Origin: Mycobacterium sp.
GTDB taxonomy: Bacteria; Actinomycetota; Actinomycetes; Mycobacteriales; Mycobacteriaceae
Length of the DNA stretch: 42,125 nt
Direction: 5' to 3'
Assembly: GCA_018883075.1 (NCBI GenBank)
Contig: VEQU01000011.1
Location: 1 to 42,125, forward strand
Position numbers and translations under genes: made by a program. Below the pieces are notes generated by a model that was given only the letters and a program-made list of their open reading frames with translations, was not told the origin of the DNA and did not search any database. Each line of letters starts with the position of its first letter. Position 1 is the stretch's first letter. Positions 1-9,074 of this stretch are shown in pieces.

Positions 1-636
1 GACTTCAAGCGCGTGGGCGACAACGACACCGGACCGAACACCGGCGGCATGGGCGCCTACTCGCCGCTTCCCTGGCTGCCGGAGTCGGTGACGGCGGCGA
101 TCGTGCGCGACGTCGTCATCCCCGTGGCCGAGGAGATGGTGGCCCGCGGCTGTCCGTTCTCCGGCCTGCTCTACGCCGGTCTCGCCATCACCGGGGCGGG
201 TCCGGCCGTCGTCGAGTTCAACTGCCGCTTCGGTGACCCCGAGACCCAAGCCGTGCTGGCACTGCTGGAATCGCCGCTGGGCCGGCTGCTGTACGCGACC
301 GCCACCGGCACGCTCGCCGGCTTCGGCGCGCTGCGGTGGCGTGACGGCTACGCGGTGACCGTGGTGCTCGCCGCCGAGAACTATCCGGGCCGGCCGCGGG
401 TCGGTGACGTCATCACCGGAGCCGAGCGGCCCGGTGTGCTGCACGCCGGGACCGCACGGCGCGACTCGACGGTGGTCTCCTCGGGAGGCCGGGTGCTGTC
501 GGTGGTCGGCACCGGTGACGATCTCGCCGCCGCGCGTGCCGACGCCTACCGCACGATGGATGCGATCGGACTTGCCGGAGGCCACTTCCGCACCGATATC
601 GCGCTGGCCGCGGCCGAGGGGCGGATCACGTTATGA
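1..636 (+). CDS. purD: phosphoribosylamine-glycine ligase, C-terminal part (truncated at window edge)
   Basis: Glycinamide ribonucleotide synthetase, second step of de novo purine synthesis, which joins glycine to phosphoribosylamine using ATP. The frame is open from base 1 and ends at TGA 634-636, giving the last 211 residues of a protein usually about 420 long. Visible family features are the ATP-grasp segment [20 protein letters not shown] near the left edge and the metal/ATP-binding [12 protein letters not shown] segment near residues 72-83. The start lies outside the window. It ends 8 bases before the convergent esterase stop. It is the first of seven purine genes seen here. Confidence 0.96.
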   Translation, partial: DFKRVGDNDTGPNTGGMGAYSPLPWLPESVTAAIVRDVVIPVAEEMVARGCPFSGLLYAGLAITGAGPAVVEFNCRFGDPETQAVLALLESPLGRLLYATATGTLAGFGALRWRDGYAVTVVLAAENYPGRPRVGDVITGAERPGVLHAGTARRDSTVVSSGGRVLSVVGTGDDLAAARADAYRTMDAIGLAGGHFRTDIALAAAEGRITL

Positions 637-643
637 GTCGCAC

Positions 644-1447
644 TCAGGTGTTCACCAGCGGAGCCATCCAGGCCAGCTCGCCGGGGAGCTGATCGCCCCA
701 GAACCGTGGGTCGTGCCCGCCGGGGGAGAACCCCCCGGCCGGCGGGTGGGGAAGCTGCGCGATGAACTCGCGGGTCGCGGCGGCGAACGGGTCGGCGTCG
801 CCGCAGTCGACGCGCACCGGTATCGACGCGAATTGGGGCAGGCCGAAAACAGTGTTGTCGGCAAAATCTTGCGGACCGTCGAAGGCGCCGGGCGCGCTCG
901 CACCCGGCGACAGCCACAGCGCCGGACTCACCGCGCAGATCGCCGCGGTGCGCGCTGCGCCGAGCCGCGCGCCCAGCAGCAGCGCGCCGTAACCGCCCAT
1001 CGACCAGCCCAGGAATCCCACGCGGGAGGTGTCCAGACCCTGATCGGCCAGCAGGGGAATCAGCTCATCGAGCACCATCGCGCCGGAATCGTCCCCGGAA
1101 GCCCTTCGGTGCCAATAACTTCCGCCGCCGTCGACGGCCACCACAGCGAACGGCGGCAGTCCGGCCGCCGCCGCCTGGGCCAGTCCCTGTTCCACTCCGC
1201 CGGCCATCACGGTGGCGGCGTCACTGCCCTTGCCGTGCAGGGCGATCACCGGCCGCAGTGGCCTGGACTGCCCCGGTGGACGCGCGATCGCCCAATTCGT
1301 TCGGATACCGCCGCGGGCCGCCGATGGGAACGATCCGGTGATCAGGGTCGTCGCGGGTGCGCCGGCAGCACGCGGTGGCGCCGCTGCGGCCAACGCCGCC
1401 GCACCCGCGCCCGCGCGCAGGAACGCGCGGCGCGTGACGTTCACCAT
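644..1447 (-). CDS. Tat-exported esterase, alpha/beta hydrolase (esterase D-like)
   Basis: Predicted exported serine esterase of 267 residues. The N-terminus carries a twin-arginine signal (TRRAFLRAG, residues 5-13) followed by an Ala-rich hydrophobic stretch, so it should leave by the Tat route. The fold is the putative-esterase family: oxyanion region ALHGKG (69-74), nucleophile elbow GWSMGG with Ser149, Asp217 or Asp219 as acid, and His245 in GGHDP. ATG 1447 is chosen because GGAGG lies 8 bases upstream; an in-frame ATG at 1462 is an alternative. It diverges from the TetR gene at 1527 across 79 bp, so that regulator may control it. It occupies the place of Rv0774c in M. tuberculosis. The natural ester substrate cannot be told from sequence. 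Confidence 0.85.
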   Translation of the reverse strand: MVNVTRRAFLRAGAGAAALAAAAPPRAAGAPATTLITGSFPSAARGGIRTNWAIARPPGQSRPLRPVIALHGKGSDAATVMAGGVEQGLAQAAAAGLPPFAVVAVDGGGSYWHRRASGDDSGAMVLDELIPLLADQGLDTSRVGFLGWSMGGYGALLLGARLGAARTAAICAVSPALWLSPGASAPGAFDGPQDFADNTVFGLPQFASIPVRVDCGDADPFAAATREFIAQLPHPPAGGFSPGGHDPRFWGDQLPGELAWMAPLVNT

Positions 1448-1526
1448 CACGCCATCCTCCATACCGCCCCGTCCGGAGGTCACTTCTTCGGGCAAACCGT
1501 CATGGACTGCGAACTCGGCTGGCAGC

Positions 1527-2135
1527 ATGACCGGGGTGACCGCCGCTGTGACTCCGAAGGGGGAGCGGCGCCGCCATGCGCTCGTCAGCGCGGCCGCCGA
1601 ACTCCTCAGCGAAGGCGGTTTCGAGGCGGTCCGGCATCGGGCGGTCGCGCAGCGGGCCGGGCTCCCGCTGGCATCGACGACCTACTACTTCTCATCCCTC
1701 GACGAACTCGTGGCCAAGGCGGTCGAATACATCGGCGTCGGGGAGGCCGCACAGTTGCGCTCCCGCGTGCAGGCGCTGCCGCGCCGGCGCCGATCCACGG
1801 GCGCCACCGCCAACCTGCTGCTTGACCTTCTCGCCGGGGAGCCGACGAGCGAGCAACTCATCTCCCGGTACGAGCGTTACATCGCCTGTGCCCGGCACCC
1901 TGCGCTGCGCGGCGTCGAGCGCCGTCTGCTCCAGCAGCGGGTCGACGCCGTCGTCGAGGCCGTCGGCCGTTCGGGCCGACTGGCCCGGGTGGACATGATC
2001 ACGGCACTGGTCTGCGCGGTCGACGGTGCGGTGGTGTCCGCGCTGGTCGCCGATGGGGTCGCGCCGCGCGAGACAGCACGTGCCACTCTGGTGGATGTGA
2101 TCGACGTGCTGGCTCCCATCGACACCAGGCCGTGA
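1527..2135 (+). CDS. TetR-family transcriptional regulator
   Basis: A 202-residue TetR-type repressor. Residues about 10-60 form the usual N-terminal helix-turn-helix domain (RRHALVSAAAELLSEGGF, then VAQRAGLPLASTTYYFSSLDEL). The remainder is the helical ligand-binding and dimer domain, with no recognisable ligand signature. ATG 1527 is the first start consistent with the family N-terminus. The gene diverges from the esterase at 1447 and overlaps the following SDR by GTGA, so it is probably cotranscribed with that reductase and may control both directions. I saw no clear palindrome in the 79-bp gap. Position matches Rv0775. Confidence 0.85.
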   Translation: MTGVTAAVTPKGERRRHALVSAAAELLSEGGFEAVRHRAVAQRAGLPLASTTYYFSSLDELVAKAVEYIGVGEAAQLRSRVQALPRRRRSTGATANLLLDLLAGEPTSEQLISRYERYIACARHPALRGVERRLLQQRVDAVVEAVGRSGRLARVDMITALVCAVDGAVVSALVADGVAPRETARATLVDVIDVLAPIDTRP

Positions 2136-3136
2136 GGATGGCTCTTCCCGACATCACCCGCCCGGTGACCGGCATCATCGACGGCGCCATGGACCGTGCC
2201 CTGGTTCTCGGGTACACCAGGATCGGCTCGGGACTGAGGAGGCTGTGGTGGCCTGCCGATCCGGTCCCGGATTGCCTGGCCGGCAAGCGGGTGCTCGTCA
2301 CCGGCGCCACCGCCGGAATCGGTCTGGAGATGGCCCGGCAGTTCGCCGGGCTGGGGGCGACGGTGCATCTGCTGGGCCGAGACCCCGCGAAGGTGCGTCG
2401 CTGCGCCGACGAGATCCGGGCGCAGGTTCCCGGCGCCGACGTGGTGACCGAGGTGTGCGACGTCTCCGACCTCGATGCGGTGGCCGACTGGACGGCTGAC
2501 TTCGCCGACCGGGTGCCCGCGCTCAACGGGCTGGTGCACAACGCCGGCCTGATGCCCAAGGACCGCCGCGTCACGCCACAGGGCCACGAGGTGCAACTGG
2601 CCACCCACGTGCTTGGTCCCCACCTGATGACCGAGCGGCTACTGCCCCTGCTGCGCGCCGCGCGGGGAGCCTCGGTGGTGTGGGTGTCATCGGGGGGTAT
2701 GTACAGCTCGCCGCTGGTGATCGACGATCTCGAATACCGGGACAACTACAACGGCGTGCGGGCCTATGCACGCACCAAGCGGATGCAGGTCGTGCTCGCC
2801 GACTCGTGGGCGCGCCGACTGGCCGGAACTGACATCCGCGTGGAGAGCATGCACCCCGGGTGGGTTGACACCCCCGGCGTCGCCGAGTACCTGCCGCGGT
2901 TCCGGGTGATCACCAGGCCGTTGTTGCGGGATCTCGCCGACGGGGCGGACACCGCGGTGTGGCTGGTGGCCACCCGCCCGGAATCCGAGCCCGGCCACTT
3001 CTGGCATGACCGTGCGCAGCGGCCCACCACCTTCGGCTGGCAGCGCCACGAGAATCCGGCGACAGTGCGCCGGTTCCTCTCGGAGTTGAGTGCGATGACG
3101 TCCACCCCGGACCTGTGGACCGGGCTGCGCGGTTGA
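2132..3136 (+). CDS. short-chain dehydrogenase/reductase (DHRS12-like)
   Basis: NAD(P)-dependent oxidoreductase of 334 residues, somewhat longer than a classical SDR (about 250) because of N- and C-terminal extensions. It shows the cofactor motif TGATAGIG after a strand reading KRVLVTG, the structural NAG motif (HNAGLM), the catalytic Ser in VSSGGMYSS and the YxxxK pair in YARTK. The extended length and the SSGGMYS segment resemble the DHRS12-type group. GTG 2132 overlaps the TGA of the TetR gene (GTGA); ATG 2138 is an alternative. Translational coupling suggests it is a target or partner of that regulator. Substrate unknown. Confidence 0.82.
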   Translation: MRMALPDITRPVTGIIDGAMDRALVLGYTRIGSGLRRLWWPADPVPDCLAGKRVLVTGATAGIGLEMARQFAGLGATVHLLGRDPAKVRRCADEIRAQVPGADVVTEVCDVSDLDAVADWTADFADRVPALNGLVHNAGLMPKDRRVTPQGHEVQLATHVLGPHLMTERLLPLLRAARGASVVWVSSGGMYSSPLVIDDLEYRDNYNGVRAYARTKRMQVVLADSWARRLAGTDIRVESMHPGWVDTPGVAEYLPRFRVITRPLLRDLADGADTAVWLVATRPESEPGHFWHDRAQRPTTFGWQRHENPATVRRFLSELSAMTSTPDLWTGLRG

Positions 3137-3142
3137 CGCCGC

Positions 3143-3871
3143 TCACCGCAGCGCCGGGGTGACGATGCATCCCGTGGCTGTCTCGCCGTAGATCGTGACG
3201 TCGTCAGGCCGCGTCGCCGCGTACCGGGCGATATAGGCGCACACGACGGCGTCGACCGGGTCCTCGACCCGGCGAAGCTGCGACTTTCGGGTCGCAGCCT
3301 GGGCTGCACGTCTCAACTCAGCCCATCCGGCACAGTCGCCGACGTCGAGAGCCGGGGTCGCCTGGTTCAGGCTCTCCACCAACCCCATCAGGATGAGCAG
3401 TTCCGATTGCAGCGCGCCGACCTCCCGTCCGGCCTTCTGCTTGTACTTCAACGTCTTCGGCAGGCCGAACAGGACAACACTCGCGGCGTGCGGGTACACC
3501 TCGATGGCACGGCGCGGCGCGGGCGAGCGGGGATCGAGATCGAGATCCAGCGCCGCACACAACCGGGCCCCCCGGCCCCCGTCGGCGAACCAGGCCAGCC
3601 CGGTGTTGGCCGGATGCGCTCCGGCGTCGAAGCGGCGGAAGTCCCGGTTGAGTTCGGCCTCGCACGGCCGGTTGCCGGAGGAGTTGACCACCACCAGCGG
3701 TGCGTCGACGGCCACGACGCAGTCGCCGCCCACATAGGGCTCCAACTGGGCCAGCACCTCGTCGTCGGCGCCCGCCACGCCCACGTGGCGAAGCGTCCCG
3801 GCATCGTCGACCGCGGCCACCCCGGTCGGGCTGCGCTGACCCCACGCGAGGTCGACTCCGACGAAGTACAC
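3143..3871 (-). CDS. DUF429 family protein
   Basis: A 242-residue protein of the DUF429 family, which has an RNase H-like fold and no settled function. The N-terminus VYFVGVDLAWG carries the first acidic residue typical of the fold; a second acidic strand reads VVAVDAPL and a third region EDPVDAVVCAY. GTG 3871 is chosen because a TACGGT -10 box (3884-3879) places transcription start one base upstream, giving a near-leaderless message. The gene diverges from purB across 25 bp and its promoter overlaps the purB promoter. It matches the position of Rv0776c. No purine role can be inferred beyond location. Confidence 0.75.
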   Translation of the reverse strand: MYFVGVDLAWGQRSPTGVAAVDDAGTLRHVGVAGADDEVLAQLEPYVGGDCVVAVDAPLVVVNSSGNRPCEAELNRDFRRFDAGAHPANTGLAWFADGGRGARLCAALDLDLDPRSPAPRRAIEVYPHAASVVLFGLPKTLKYKQKAGREVGALQSELLILMGLVESLNQATPALDVGDCAGWAELRRAAQAATRKSQLRRVEDPVDAVVCAYIARYAATRPDDVTIYGETATGCIVTPALR

Positions 3872-3878
3872 ACCCCAA

Positions 3879-3884
3879 ACCGTA
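3879..3884 (-). promoter_or_regulatory. -10 box of the DUF429 gene
   Basis: TACGGT (TANNNT class) on the minus strand; the predicted start of transcription is base 3872, one base before the GTG at 3871. It overlaps the purB -10 box by two bases, so both promoters cannot easily be occupied together. Confidence 0.45.
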
Positions 3885-3888
3885 AGCT
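3883..3888 (+). promoter_or_regulatory. -10 box of purB
   Basis: TAAGCT on the plus strand places transcription start at about 3895, within two bases of the GTG at 3897. purB is therefore probably translated from a leaderless or near-leaderless mRNA. Confidence 0.5.
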
Positions 3889-3896
3889 TTAGCCTC

Positions 3897-5315
3897 GTGA
3901 CCATTCCTGACGTCCTGGCCAATCGGTACGCCAGCGCCGAGATGGTCGCCGTCTGGTCGCCGGAGGCCAAGATCGTCGCCGAACGCCGGCTGTGGCTGGC
4001 GGTGCTGCGGGCGCAGCGCGAACTGGGTGTGGACGTGCCCGAGGAAGCGATCACCGACTACCAGCGGGTGCATGAGCAGGTCGATCTGGACTCCATCGCG
4101 GCCCGTGAGCGCGTGCTGCGCCACGACGTCAAGGCCCGTATCGAGGAGTTCAATGCGCTGGCGGGCCACGAACACATCCACAAGGGGATGACAAGCCGCG
4201 ATCTCACCGAGAATGTCGAGCAGATGCAGATCCGCACCTCGCTGGAACTCGTGCATGCCCATGGAGTCGCGGTGGCCGCGCGGCTGGCGGAGCGTGCCGT
4301 CGCCTATCGAGATGTGGTGATGGCCGGTCGCAGCCACAACGTCGCCGCGCAGGCCACCACTTTGGGCAAGAGGTTCGCCTCGGCGGCGCAGGAGACCATG
4401 ATCGCGCTTGCGCGTATCCGCGAACTGCTGGCGCGGTATCCGCTGCGCGGCATCAAGGGACCGATGGGCACCGCGCAGGACATGCTCGACCTGCTCGGCG
4501 GCGACGGTGACCAGCTCGGCGAACTCGAGAGCCGCGTCGCTGCGCATCTCGGCTTCACCACCGTGCTCGACAGCGTGGGTCAGGTCTACCCGCGCTCACT
4601 GGACCACGACGTGGTGTCCGCTCTGGTGCAACTCGGCGCGGGTCCCTCCTCGCTGGCGCACACCATCCGCCTGATGGCCGGCCACGAACTGGTCACCGAG
4701 GGTTTCGCGGCGGGCCAGGTGGGTTCGTCGGCGATGCCGCACAAGATGAACACCCGCAGCTGTGAACGGGTCAACGGCCTGCAGGTGGTGCTCCGTGGCT
4801 ACGGGTCGATGACCTCCGAACTCGCCGGCGCGCAATGGAATGAAGGCGACGTGTTCTGCTCGGTGGTGCGCCGTGTGGCGCTGCCCGACGCGTTCTTCGC
4901 GATCGACGGCATGATCGAGACCTTCCTGACCGTGCTGCACGAGTTCGGCGCCTACCCGGCCGTCATCTCCCGTGAGCTCGACCGCTATCTGCCGTTCCTG
5001 GCCACCACGAAGGTGCTCATCGCCGCGGTGCGTGCTGGGATGGGCCGCGAGGCGGCGCACGAGGTGATCAAGGAGCACGCGGTGGCTGTCGCACTGGCGA
5101 TGCGTGAGCGCGGCGCCGAGCCGGACCTTCTTGACCGGCTGGCAGCCGACCCTCGTCTGCCACTGGATCGTGCGGCGCTCGACGCCGCCCTGGCCGACAG
5201 GCAGTCGTTCACCGGGGCGGCGGGCAGCCAGGTGGATGAGGTGGTCGCCGCCGTCGACGATCTGGTGCGCGAGTACCCCGCGGCGGCCGCTTATGTCCCC
5301 GGCTCGATCCTCTAG
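3897..5315 (+). CDS. purB: adenylosuccinate lyase
   Basis: PurB catalyses two beta-eliminations of fumarate: SAICAR to AICAR, and adenylosuccinate to AMP. The 472-residue protein has the family length. The fumarase/aspartase superfamily signature [12 protein letters not shown] lies at residues 277-288, with the catalytic serine in the SS pair. Other family segments are [11 protein letters not shown] near residue 99 and [17 protein letters not shown] near residue 142. GTG 3897 follows the -10 box at the spacing expected for a leaderless transcript, and no Shine-Dalgarno is visible. The P450 gene begins 10 bases after the stop and is probably cotranscribed. Confidence 0.97.
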   Translation: MTIPDVLANRYASAEMVAVWSPEAKIVAERRLWLAVLRAQRELGVDVPEEAITDYQRVHEQVDLDSIAARERVLRHDVKARIEEFNALAGHEHIHKGMTSRDLTENVEQMQIRTSLELVHAHGVAVAARLAERAVAYRDVVMAGRSHNVAAQATTLGKRFASAAQETMIALARIRELLARYPLRGIKGPMGTAQDMLDLLGGDGDQLGELESRVAAHLGFTTVLDSVGQVYPRSLDHDVVSALVQLGAGPSSLAHTIRLMAGHELVTEGFAAGQVGSSAMPHKMNTRSCERVNGLQVVLRGYGSMTSELAGAQWNEGDVFCSVVRRVALPDAFFAIDGMIETFLTVLHEFGAYPAVISRELDRYLPFLATTKVLIAAVRAGMGREAAHEVIKEHAVAVALAMRERGAEPDLLDRLAADPRLPLDRAALDAALADRQSFTGAAGSQVDEVVAAVDDLVREYPAAAAYVPGSIL

Positions 5316-5325
5316 CGATCCCGCG

Positions 5326-6543
5326 ATGGAGTCGCTGCGCGGGATCGACTTCACCGACCTCGACAACTTCGCCGACGGTTTCCCGCATCAGTTGTTCGTG
5401 GTGCACCGGCGGGAGGCGCCGGTGTTCTGGCACGAACCGACACCGAATACCCCCGACGGCGAGGGCTTCTGGTCGGTGGCCGGCTACGCCGAAACCCTTG
5501 AGGTGCTTCGCGATCCGGCCACCTACTCCTCGGTGACCGGTGGTGGCCGTCCATACGGGGGAACACTGCTGCAGGACCTGTCGATCGCCGGACAGGTGCT
5601 CAACATGATGGACGACCCGCGCCATGCCCAGATCCGCCGCCTGGTCAGCTCCGGGCTCACACCGCGGATGATCCGCCGCGTCGAGGACGATCTGCGCAGC
5701 CGCGCCCGCGCCCTGCTGGATCGTATCGAGCCGGGCGTGGAGTTCGACTTCCTCATCGACGTCGCCGCGGAACTGCCGATGCAGATGATCTGCATACTGC
5801 TGGGCGTACCCGAATCCGAGCGGCACTGGCTCTTCGAGGCCATCGAACCGAGTTTCGACTTCGGCGGTGCGCGCAAGGGCGAGATCACCCGGCTGTCCGT
5901 GGAGGAGGCCGGGTCGCGGATCTACCGGTACGGCACCGAGCTGATCGCCGCGAAACGCGCCGCACCGGGCGACGACATGCTCTCGGTCGTGGCGAATGCC
6001 GTCGCTGACCCGCTGTCCGATGTGGAGTTGTACCTGTTCTTCAGTCTGCTCTTCAGCGCGGGCGCCGAAACCACCCGCAACGCCGTCGCCGGCGGGCTGC
6101 TGGCACTGTCCCGGTACCCCGATCAGTACCGACGGCTGCAGGCCGACCCGGCCCTGTTGCCCACCGCCGTCGAGGAGATGGTGCGCTGGACCTCACCGTC
6201 GCCGTCCAAGCGCCGTACCGCCACCCGCGATGTGCCCCTGGGCGGGCACCGGATCACGGCGGGGCAGAAGGTTGTGGTTTGGGAGGGCTCGGCCAACCGC
6301 GACGAGTCGGTGTTCGCCCGACCGGATGACTTCGATGCCGGCCGCAGACCCAACCCGCATCTCGGCTTCGGTCAGGGTGTGCACTACTGCCTTGGCGCCA
6401 ACCTCGCCCGGCTGGAACTACGTATTCTCTACGAGGAACTGCTGGCCCGCTTCGGATCCGTCGAGGTGACTCGGCCGGTGGAGTGGACCCGCAGCAACCG
6501 GCACACCGGCATCCGGCACCTGTACGTCACTCTCGTCCCCTAG
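5326..6543 (+). CDS. cyp126: cytochrome P450 (CYP126-like by position)
   Basis: Soluble bacterial class I cytochrome P450 of 405 residues. All hallmark motifs are present: I-helix SAGAETTRN (about 244-252), K-helix ExxR as E284 and R287 in EEMVRW, and the heme-binding loop [11 protein letters not shown] with the proximal thiolate at Cys355. The gene starts 10 bases after purB, matching the purB-cyp126 pair of M. tuberculosis (Rv0777-Rv0778); the CYP number rests on that position and general similarity, not on an alignment. Redox partners are not encoded nearby. Cotranscription with purB is likely because no separate promoter is visible, though the biochemical link is unknown. Confidence 0.88.
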   Translation: MESLRGIDFTDLDNFADGFPHQLFVVHRREAPVFWHEPTPNTPDGEGFWSVAGYAETLEVLRDPATYSSVTGGGRPYGGTLLQDLSIAGQVLNMMDDPRHAQIRRLVSSGLTPRMIRRVEDDLRSRARALLDRIEPGVEFDFLIDVAAELPMQMICILLGVPESERHWLFEAIEPSFDFGGARKGEITRLSVEEAGSRIYRYGTELIAAKRAAPGDDMLSVVANAVADPLSDVELYLFFSLLFSAGAETTRNAVAGGLLALSRYPDQYRRLQADPALLPTAVEEMVRWTSPSPSKRRTATRDVPLGGHRITAGQKVVVWEGSANRDESVFARPDDFDAGRRPNPHLGFGQGVHYCLGANLARLELRILYEELLARFGSVEVTRPVEWTRSNRHTGIRHLYVTLVP

Positions 6544-6544
6544 T

Positions 6545-6587
6545 TCTGGGTGCGCCAGCGTGCGCACAGCGCCCGTCAGCGCACCGA
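6545..6587. repeat. left copy of a 43-bp direct repeat flanking the DUF559 gene
   Basis: This copy matches 7473-7515 at 40 of 43 positions. It holds a short inverted repeat, GTGCGC-N6-GCGCAC, and covers the last codons and stop of the DUF559 gene (SVR then stop). It begins two bases after the P450 stop. Confidence 0.85.
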
Positions 6588-7436
6588 AACGGCGGTGCGG
6601 ATCTCGGTCAGCACCCGCTGAGGGTGCTGGGTGATGTCCATCCAGGTGAACCGCAGCACCTGCCAGCCCTGCAGGGCCAGCCTGTTCTGCCGGGTGCGGT
6701 CGTTCTGGAACGTCTGCTGGTCGCTGTGGAAAGCCCACCCGTCAACCTCGACGGCAACCCGCTGTGCGGGAAAAGCGATGTCGATGACGTACGCCCCGAA
6801 GCGGTAGTTGGCGTACCAGCCTGCGATGCCCGCGGCCCGCAGCAGTTGCACCAGCAGACGCTCGGCCTCCGAGCGAGCGCCGCCGGAGGCGGCGTCAAGC
6901 ATCCGGCGTGCGGCAGCGGCACCGTGGCGGCGTGCGCCGCGGACGTGTGCGCGCTGCAGCTCCGCAAGCCCCACGCGGCGCTGCAGGGCCGAATCCATGA
7001 TTCTCGGTCCGCCACCGGCGCGAGCGGAAGCTTCCAGAACTGTCAGCGCCAGACTTGTCACCCGCAGTCCACGGGCTTCGAGCACGTCATGTTCGGCCAG
7101 CTCCCGGCGACGGATCCGCACTCCTGCGCTGCCGCGGCCGCTGGCCGTACGCGGCAGCGTGATCTCGACGACCGTGGGCTCGAGCGCCATCAGGCCCAGC
7201 CACCAGGCGGCCGCCAGTCCGCTCGCGGTGGCCAGCGGACCGCGGCCCCACACCGCGGCGCGGATCCTCGCAGCCGGTGTGAAGGGGCGGTCGTCGACGA
7301 AATACACGCCCACGCCACAACGCCGCCACTGCCCGGACCGCACACGGCGCCGCACCGCATACTCGCTGAGTCCTGCTTCCCGCGCCTGGCCGAGGGTGAT
7401 GACGCCATCATGGCGGCGCAGATACTTTTCGATCAC
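6576..7436 (-). CDS. AbiEi-type winged-helix plus DUF559 endonuclease-like protein
   Basis: A 286-residue two-domain protein. Residues about 10-48 (TLGQAREAGLSEYAVRRRVR, then WRRCGVGVY) match the winged-helix domain of AbiEi-type antitoxins. Residues about 190-280 form a DUF559 domain of the Vsr/restriction-endonuclease fold, with VIDIAFP, the acidic strand AVEVDGWAFHS, and a later basic run DRTRQNRLALQGWQVLRFTW containing the usual DR/N-R-L residues. Such AbiEi-DUF559 proteins are common orphans in mycobacteria and their role is unproven. No partner toxin (AbiEii) is next to it. The gene is bracketed by a 43-bp direct repeat, which suggests it arrived as a unit. GTG 7436 is the start; no clear promoter was seen. 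Confidence 0.78.
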   Translation of the reverse strand: MIEKYLRRHDGVITLGQAREAGLSEYAVRRRVRSGQWRRCGVGVYFVDDRPFTPAARIRAAVWGRGPLATASGLAAAWWLGLMALEPTVVEITLPRTASGRGSAGVRIRRRELAEHDVLEARGLRVTSLALTVLEASARAGGGPRIMDSALQRRVGLAELQRAHVRGARRHGAAAARRMLDAASGGARSEAERLLVQLLRAAGIAGWYANYRFGAYVIDIAFPAQRVAVEVDGWAFHSDQQTFQNDRTRQNRLALQGWQVLRFTWMDITQHPQRVLTEIRTAVSVR

Positions 7437-7472
7437 ACCCGCGTTGGACGGCGCGCGCGGTGATTCGGTTCC

Positions 7473-7515
7473 TCTGGGTGCGCCGGCGTGCGCACATCGC
7501 CTGTCAGCGCACCGA
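7473..7515. repeat. right copy of the 43-bp direct repeat
   Basis: Partner of 6545-6587, offset 928 bp, with three mismatches that leave the internal GTGCGC-N6-GCGCAC inverted repeat intact. It covers the 3' end of the membrane protein gene, which therefore ends in the same SVR-stop codons as the DUF559 gene. Confidence 0.85.
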
Positions 7516-8136
7516 CGTCACGCGGGCGACACCGGCGGAACGTAACTCGAGGCCGGCCAGGCCTCGCACCGCGGCGGGATCCTCGCGGCGCCACGCCCCG
7601 ACCGGGTCGTCGCTGACCTCAGTCAGCGTGCGCAGCGGACGGTTGGCCAGCGCACGCAAGGCCAACAGCTGCTCACCGGCCGGGGTCTGCGCCAAGGCGA
7701 TCACCGTCCATTTGCGGCGGAAGAAGCGAATCCGCAGGAACAACCACGGCATACCCACGGCGAGGACCGGCGGTGCCGCGACGGCGATCGCCAGCAGCAC
7801 CGCCAACCACGTCGCCGTGCTGTTGAGGCTCTGGCCCGCACCGGCCAGATCCAGCGCTGCCTCGCTGGCCGCGCGCAGCGGTTTGGCCACCGCATCACCC
7901 ACCAGGGGCAGCCGGTCGGCGCTGTCACCCGCGGAGTTCAGGTTCTCGGAAATGCCGGACGCTCCGGTTTCGACCTGGGTGCCGACCCTCGCGAACGTCG
8001 TGATGGCATGGTGCACGGCGAGGCCGACGAGCACCCAGACGGTGATCCACGCGGCCACCGCGACATCGCTCAAAAGCTGAGCCGTCAGACGCGCCGGTGT
8101 GGTGGCGTAGGGCAGGAAACGCGATTTCATGTGCAT
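7504..8136 (-). CDS. conserved mycobacterial membrane protein (Rv0779c-like)
   Basis: A 210-residue protein of unknown function with two confident membrane segments: one near residues 25-47 (VAVAAWITVWVLVGLAVHHA) and one near 108-135 (WLAVLLAIAVAAPPVLAVGM followed by PWLFLRI). The loop between them (about residues 48-107) is Ser/Ala/Gly-rich and probably extracytoplasmic; the basic C-terminus (RFFRRKW onward) is probably cytoplasmic. Position between the P450 and purC matches Rv0779c. ATG 8136 is used; ATG 8130 is equally possible. It diverges from purC across about 44 bp. Its 3' end lies inside the right direct repeat. Confidence 0.72.
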   Translation of the reverse strand: MHMKSRFLPYATTPARLTAQLLSDVAVAAWITVWVLVGLAVHHAITTFARVGTQVETGASGISENLNSAGDSADRLPLVGDAVAKPLRAASEAALDLAGAGQSLNSTATWLAVLLAIAVAAPPVLAVGMPWLFLRIRFFRRKWTVIALAQTPAGEQLLALRALANRPLRTLTEVSDDPVGAWRREDPAAVRGLAGLELRSAGVARVTSVR

Positions 8137-8168
8137 GATCCCAGCACAGTCGCTCCATCGGCGGCCGA

Positions 8169-8174
8169 TAGTCT
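8169..8174 (+). promoter_or_regulatory. -10 box of purC (leaderless)
   Basis: TAGTCT ends seven bases before GTG 8181, so transcription should begin on the first base of the start codon. No Shine-Dalgarno precedes the gene, consistent with leaderless translation. Confidence 0.6.
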
Positions 8175-8180
8175 GACCCG

Positions 8181-9074
8181 GTGCGTCCAGCCTTGACCGA
8201 CTATCGCCACCTCGCCAGCGGTAAGGTCCGCGAACTGTACCGCGTCGACGACGACCACCTGCTGTTCGTGGCGACCGACCGCATCTCGGCCTTCGACCAC
8301 ATCCTCGATACTCCGATCCCGGACAAGGGCCGCATTCTGACCGCGATGAGCGTGTTCTTCTTCGGACTCCTCGACACCCCTAACCACCTGGCCGGGCCCG
8401 CCAATGACGCGCGCATCCCGGCGGAGGTCCTCGGCCGCGCCTTGGTGGTCCGCACTCTGGACATGGTGCCGGTGGAATGCGTCGCACGCGGTTACCTCAC
8501 CGGTTCGGGGCTGGCCGACTACCAGGCCACCGGTGCGGTGTGCGGAATCGCGTTACCGGCGGGTCTGGTCGAGGCCAGCAAGTTCGACCAGCCGCTGTTC
8601 ACCCCGGCCACCAAGGCCGAACTCGGCGCCCACGACGAGAACATCTCCTTCGAGCGGGTCGTCGATCTAGTGGGCTCCGAGCGCGCCGCGCAGTTGCGGG
8701 AGCTGACCCTGGCGACCTACACCCAGGCGGCCGACCATGCGCGCCGGCAGGGGATCATCATCGCCGACACCAAGTTCGAATTCGGCGTGGACCGTGACGG
8801 GCGGCTCGTCCTTGCCGATGAGGTGTTCACCCCCGACTCCTCGCGGTACTGGCCCGCCGACACCTACCGGGAGGGAGTCGTGCAGCCCAGTTTCGACAAG
8901 CAGTTCGTCCGCAACTGGCTCACCGGCCCCGACGCGGGTTGGGACCGTCACGGCGACGCTTCGCCGCCGCCGCTGCCGCCCGAGGTCGTCGATGCGACGC
9001 GAGCGCGTTACATCGAGGCCTACGAACGCATCTCGGGGCACCGGTTCGCCGACTGGATCGGATCCGCCTCGTGA
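8181..9074 (+). CDS. purC: phosphoribosylaminoimidazole-succinocarboxamide synthase
   Basis: SAICAR synthetase, which joins CAIR and aspartate with ATP in the eighth step of purine synthesis. The 297-residue protein has the longer actinobacterial form. Family segments seen are SGKVRELY with the ATP-binding lysine (residues 11-18), ATDRISAFD (31-39), [13 protein letters not shown] (about 96-108) and DTKFEFGVD (about 195-203). GTG 8181 is fixed by the leaderless promoter geometry. The stop overlaps the ptrB start (GTGA), so the two are translationally coupled as in M. tuberculosis Rv0780-Rv0781. Confidence 0.97.
   Translation: MRPALTDYRHLASGKVRELYRVDDDHLLFVATDRISAFDHILDTPIPDKGRILTAMSVFFFGLLDTPNHLAGPANDARIPAEVLGRALVVRTLDMVPVECVARGYLTGSGLADYQATGAVCGIALPAGLVEASKFDQPLFTPATKAELGAHDENISFERVVDLVGSERAAQLRELTLATYTQAADHARRQGIIIADTKFEFGVDRDGRLVLADEVFTPDSSRYWPADTYREGVVQPSFDKQFVRNWLTGPDAGWDRHGDASPPPLPPEVVDATRARYIEAYERISGHRFADWIGSAS

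Noticed and set aside
3318..4547. A 409-residue minus-strand reading frame over purB and the DUF429 gene
   Set aside because: It is antisense to purB and out of frame with the DUF429 gene; its composition is typical of high-GC shadow frames, with no start signal or family motif.
6576..7436. Complete AbiE toxin-antitoxin system
   Set aside because: Only the AbiEi-like domain is present, fused to DUF559; no AbiEii nucleotidyltransferase toxin lies beside it.
6545..7515. Insertion sequence
   Set aside because: No transposase is encoded, and the flanking repeats are direct and 43 bp long, not terminal inverted repeats with a short target duplication.
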